Shown here in pieces: positions 35,600-38,455 of a stretch of DNA of 38,455 nt. Below the pieces are notes generated by a model, which did no database searches, was not told the origin of the DNA, and saw nothing but the letters and a program-made list of their open reading frames with translations. This DNA is from Phycisphaerae bacterium. Its GTDB lineage: Bacteria; Planctomycetota; Phycisphaerae; UBA1845; PWPN01. The stretch covers positions 1 to 38,455 of the forward strand of contig JAAXZI010000219.1 of the NCBI GenBank assembly GCA_012719955.1. The letters are read 5' to 3'. Within the stretch, counting starts at the first letter, position 1. The number at the start of each line of letters is the position of its first letter. Made by a program: the position numbers and the translations under genes.

Positions 35600-38389
35600 G
35601 TGTCACAGACAAACAGGAAACTGCTCACTCATTCCAAGTGCCCGCTCATGGCCAGGAATCGTCGGCATCTTCACCAGGCCGCGCTGCGGCTTGCGGGCGC
35701 GACGTTCGCGCTGTTTCTGTTCGGTTCCACGGCAATGGCCCAGGAATTTCGCGCCTTCTGGGTGGACGCCTGGGGCAACGGGTTCAAGAGTCAGTCCCAG
35801 GTGGACGCCCTGCTGGGCGTGCCCGGCAATCCCAACAGCCGCGGCACCATCCGGGACGCCAACTGCAACGCCGTCATCGTCCAGGTCCGCCGGCGGGCCG
35901 ACGTATGCTATCCGTCGGCCATGGGCGAACCCTACTTCTCGGGCCTGACCCCCTCCAACTTCAACGCCCTGCAAGCCATCATCAACGCCGCCCATGACAC
36001 CACCGGCGGCAAGCAGCGCGTCGAGGTGCATTGCTGGGTGGTGGCCTTCGCGACGGACGGCGGTTCGGTGTACCACCAACACAAAAACCCGTCCGATCTC
36101 AACAACTACTGGGTCACGCTCGACAACTACGGCAACGAAACCAGTGACAAGGCCTTGGACCCCGGCCATCCCAGGTGCCTGCAATACCTCACCGACGTAT
36201 GTATGGACCTGGTGACCAACTTCGACATCGACGGCCTGCACTACGACTACATCCGCTTCACGGCCAACAACCAGGGCTACAACCCCGTCAGCGTGGCCCG
36301 CTACAACGCCCGCTACGGGCTCACCGGCCAACCCAACCCCACCGACGAACAATTCAAGCAGTGGCGCCGCGACCAGGTCACCGCCTTTGTGCGCAAGGTT
36401 TATGCCAACGTCCAGGCGGTCAAGCCCTGGGTCAAGGTGTCCGCCTCGGTGGTCACCTGGAATCCTTCGCCGACAGCCTCCACCCGTCAGGCCTTCATGA
36501 ACACCCGACCGTATCGCGACGTCTATTCCGACTGGGACGCCTGGATGCAGGAAGGCATCCTGGACATGAGCGTGCCCATGACCTATTACGATCAGGCCTC
36601 GCTGCCGAATGACTATCAGCGGTGGATGAACTTCCAGAAAGACCGCAAGTTCAACCGGCACAACATCGTCGGGCCGGGCATCTATCTCAACTCGCTCTCC
36701 AACGCGATCCTGCAGCTTCAGAAGACCCGCGAGGCCAGCCCGTCCGGCAACTACGCCCAGGGCTTCAGCGGCTATTCCTATCGCGTGCCTTACTCGGGTG
36801 GTAGCTGGGCCAGCTTCGCTCCCTCGCTGGTCAGCCAGGTTACGCCCACCCCCACCACCATTCCGGAGATGCCCTGGAAAACCGCGCCCACCAAGGGCCA
36901 CATGATGGGCACGGTCACCTACGTCAGCAACGGCGAATGGGCCGATGGGGCCACCGCCACCATCACCGGCCCCGAAAACCGCACCCAGATCTGCGACGGG
37001 ACCGGCTTCTACGCCTTTATTGACCTCACCCCCGGCACCTACACCCTCACCATCAGCAAGAAAGACTACGTTTCAAGCTCCGCGAACGTGACGGTGACCG
37101 CCGGGAAGATGGCCCAGCGCAACATGCAGCTTGCCACCCTCGTCCTGCCTCCGCAGATCCAGAACGTGCGCGTGTTCCCCGGCATCTTCAACGCGACGAT
37201 CTCGTGGGATACCACCTCGTCCGCCGATTCCGTGGTGCGGTACGGTCCCGGCTCCTATGCATACACGGCCAGCGACCCGAACCAACTCACCACCCACACG
37301 ATTGTGCTGGAGAATCTGCGGCCGGATACGGTCTATAACTACCAGGTTGTCTCGACCAACGCGGCCGGTTCGGCCGAGACTGCGGGCGCGACGTTCCGCA
37401 CCATGGCCTTCGGGACGGAAATCGTCGTAGATAACACCGATCCCGGCTGGGCCAACACCTCGCCCGGCGGGGGCGCATGGACATCGGCGGCTTATGCCGG
37501 CGTGCCCAGGATTGGTGACACCTATCTTTATGCGTCAGGTGTCAACTCCTACAACGAAACCAGCGCCACGCGTAAATGCACCTGGACTCCTTACCTGCCG
37601 CAGGCCGGACATTACGACGTGTACGCGTTCTATCAGAGGGGCAGCAACCGGGCCAGCTCGGCGCCTTACAAGGTTTTCTACAGCGGCGGCTCGGTGACCA
37701 GCATTCAGAACCAGAACTCCTCAACGAGCGATGGCGGCTGGTTCCTGATCGGCGAGAACCTGCCTTTCGAGGCCGGGTCGACCGGCTACGTCCAGCTTTC
37801 CAACAATATCGGCTCCAGCAGCCAACTGGTCAGCGCCGACGCAGTCAAGTTCGTACCCCGTCCTGATACGACCCCGCCGTCAACACCTGTTGTGATCGAC
37901 GAGGGCGTGCAGACGTCCCATCGCACTTCGTTGTCGGTCACCTGCGTTTCGTCGGATCCCGAATCAGGCATCCAGCGCTTCGAGTACCGCATCCTGCGCC
38001 AGGGCCACGGCGTCATCCGTGATTGGACCGAGGTGGACAGCCAGCCCCAGATACACGCGACCGACCTGGCGCTGCCCATCGGCACCTACATATTCGAGGT
38101 CAGGGCCACCAACTATGCGGGCCTGACCAGCGACGTCGGCTCGTCAGACGGCATCACGGTCTTCCCCTTCGACGCGGACCAGAACGGTCGTGTGGATGAG
38201 ACTGAAGTCACCCTGTTCCGACTGTGCCGAAGCGGTGAAGGACAGCCCTACTCCGCGGAAGAGGCCCTGCAATGCAACCTCTTCGATGTGGATATGGACG
38301 GCGATGTGGACCAGGCCGACTTCGGCGCGTTCCAGCGCTGCATCACCGGCCAGTTGATGGCCATCGACCTGAAGTGCGTTGAGGATTGA
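35600..38389 (+). CDS. Secreted GHL10 glycoside-hydrolase-like multidomain protein, paralogue 2
   Basis: The 929-residue product is a tandem paralogue of the preceding gene, 38 bases downstream. Its GHL10 domain (about 49-430) is nearly identical, with runs of around 100 identical bases at a constant offset of about 3090. It keeps 'DIDGLHYDYIRFT' and the CNA-B-like domain but has only one fibronectin-III-like domain (about 514-605). The golvesin-like domain (about 606-752), Ig/FN3-like region and dockerin-like tail ('DVDMDGDVDQADFGAFQRCITG') follow. The C-terminal half is much more diverged than the barrel. The GTG at 35600 is preferred: GGGGGA lies 6 bases upstream and it gives a long basic n-region before the signal peptide. 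ATG 35648 is the alternative, without a ribosome binding site. The last 66 bases of the window contain nothing further. Confidence 0.88.
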   Translation: MSQTNRKLLTHSKCPLMARNRRHLHQAALRLAGATFALFLFGSTAMAQEFRAFWVDAWGNGFKSQSQVDALLGVPGNPNSRGTIRDANCNAVIVQVRRRADVCYPSAMGEPYFSGLTPSNFNALQAIINAAHDTTGGKQRVEVHCWVVAFATDGGSVYHQHKNPSDLNNYWVTLDNYGNETSDKALDPGHPRCLQYLTDVCMDLVTNFDIDGLHYDYIRFTANNQGYNPVSVARYNARYGLTGQPNPTDEQFKQWRRDQVTAFVRKVYANVQAVKPWVKVSASVVTWNPSPTASTRQAFMNTRPYRDVYSDWDAWMQEGILDMSVPMTYYDQASLPNDYQRWMNFQKDRKFNRHNIVGPGIYLNSLSNAILQLQKTREASPSGNYAQGFSGYSYRVPYSGGSWASFAPSLVSQVTPTPTTIPEMPWKTAPTKGHMMGTVTYVSNGEWADGATATITGPENRTQICDGTGFYAFIDLTPGTYTLTISKKDYVSSSANVTVTAGKMAQRNMQLATLVLPPQIQNVRVFPGIFNATISWDTTSSADSVVRYGPGSYAYTASDPNQLTTHTIVLENLRPDTVYNYQVVSTNAAGSAETAGATFRTMAFGTEIVVDNTDPGWANTSPGGGAWTSAAYAGVPRIGDTYLYASGVNSYNETSATRKCTWTPYLPQAGHYDVYAFYQRGSNRASSAPYKVFYSGGSVTSIQNQNSSTSDGGWFLIGENLPFEAGSTGYVQLSNNIGSSSQLVSADAVKFVPRPDTTPPSTPVVIDEGVQTSHRTSLSVTCVSSDPESGIQRFEYRILRQGHGVIRDWTEVDSQPQIHATDLALPIGTYIFEVRATNYAGLTSDVGSSDGITVFPFDADQNGRVDETEVTLFRLCRSGEGQPYSAEEALQCNLFDVDMDGDVDQADFGAFQRCITGQLMAIDLKCVED

Positions 38390-38455
38390 CGGGCTCCGCC
38401 CCGGCTATTCGATAACGACCGGTACACTACCCATCCACCTCATGCACCCGCGCGG

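Overview
The window is high-GC bacterial DNA with long genes on both strands and many palindromic intergenic repeats. The gene content points to a planctomycete, most likely of the class Phycisphaerae: twin-arginine Gfo/Idh/MocA oxidoreductases, a DoxX protein beside one of them, an FG-GAP/VCBS protein, and two giant secreted glycoside-hydrolase-like proteins ending in the short dockerin-like 'FQRCITG' tail common in that phylum. The phylum is an inference from families; no rRNA is present.

Layout: 1-796 is non-coding and repetitive (a 243-bp tandem duplication, then two kinds of 23-bp tandem unit). 797-7636 (+) holds an S-adenosylmethionine hydroxide adenosyltransferase, a decayed TauE/SafE exporter fragment, an ApbE flavin transferase, a DoxX protein with a very large insert, a Tat-exported Gfo/Idh/MocA protein and a sugar-type SDR, with strong hairpins in the gaps. 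RecQ lies on the minus strand (7876-9792). 10349-13707 (+) is an aroK-aroA-aroC shikimate block whose last gene is a chorismate-synthase homologue lacking several signature residues. It is followed by a DUF4143 AAA ATPase.

15143-26862 is mainly minus strand: a U32 peptidase/RlhA-type protein, a secreted sugar isomerase-like TIM barrel, an FG-GAP protein, and a translationally coupled pair made of a large MscS-type channel and an ABC exporter. A tRNA-Val (plus strand) sits among them. The 26863-28033 gap is gene-poor and ends in an AT-rich leader for the most striking gene, a CsrA RNA-binding domain fused to a response-regulator receiver domain (28034-28633). Then come the ligase-associated Lhr-type helicase and PdeM phosphoesterase (minus), and two tandem paralogous secreted GHL10 proteins (plus) that fill the right end.

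Three things stand out. First, the CsrA-receiver fusion suggests phosphorylation-controlled translational regulation in one polypeptide, with a hairpin and GGA motifs at its own ribosome binding site. Second, a family of short palindromes (core GGCGGGCATCCTGCCCGCC) is not confined to intergenic DNA: it sits in frame inside the ABC exporter as 'GILPA' peptides, and a 62-bp form supplies the stop codons of both recQ and the exporter. Third, the chorismate synthase homologue is unusual. No CRISPR array, phage or complete insertion sequence was seen.
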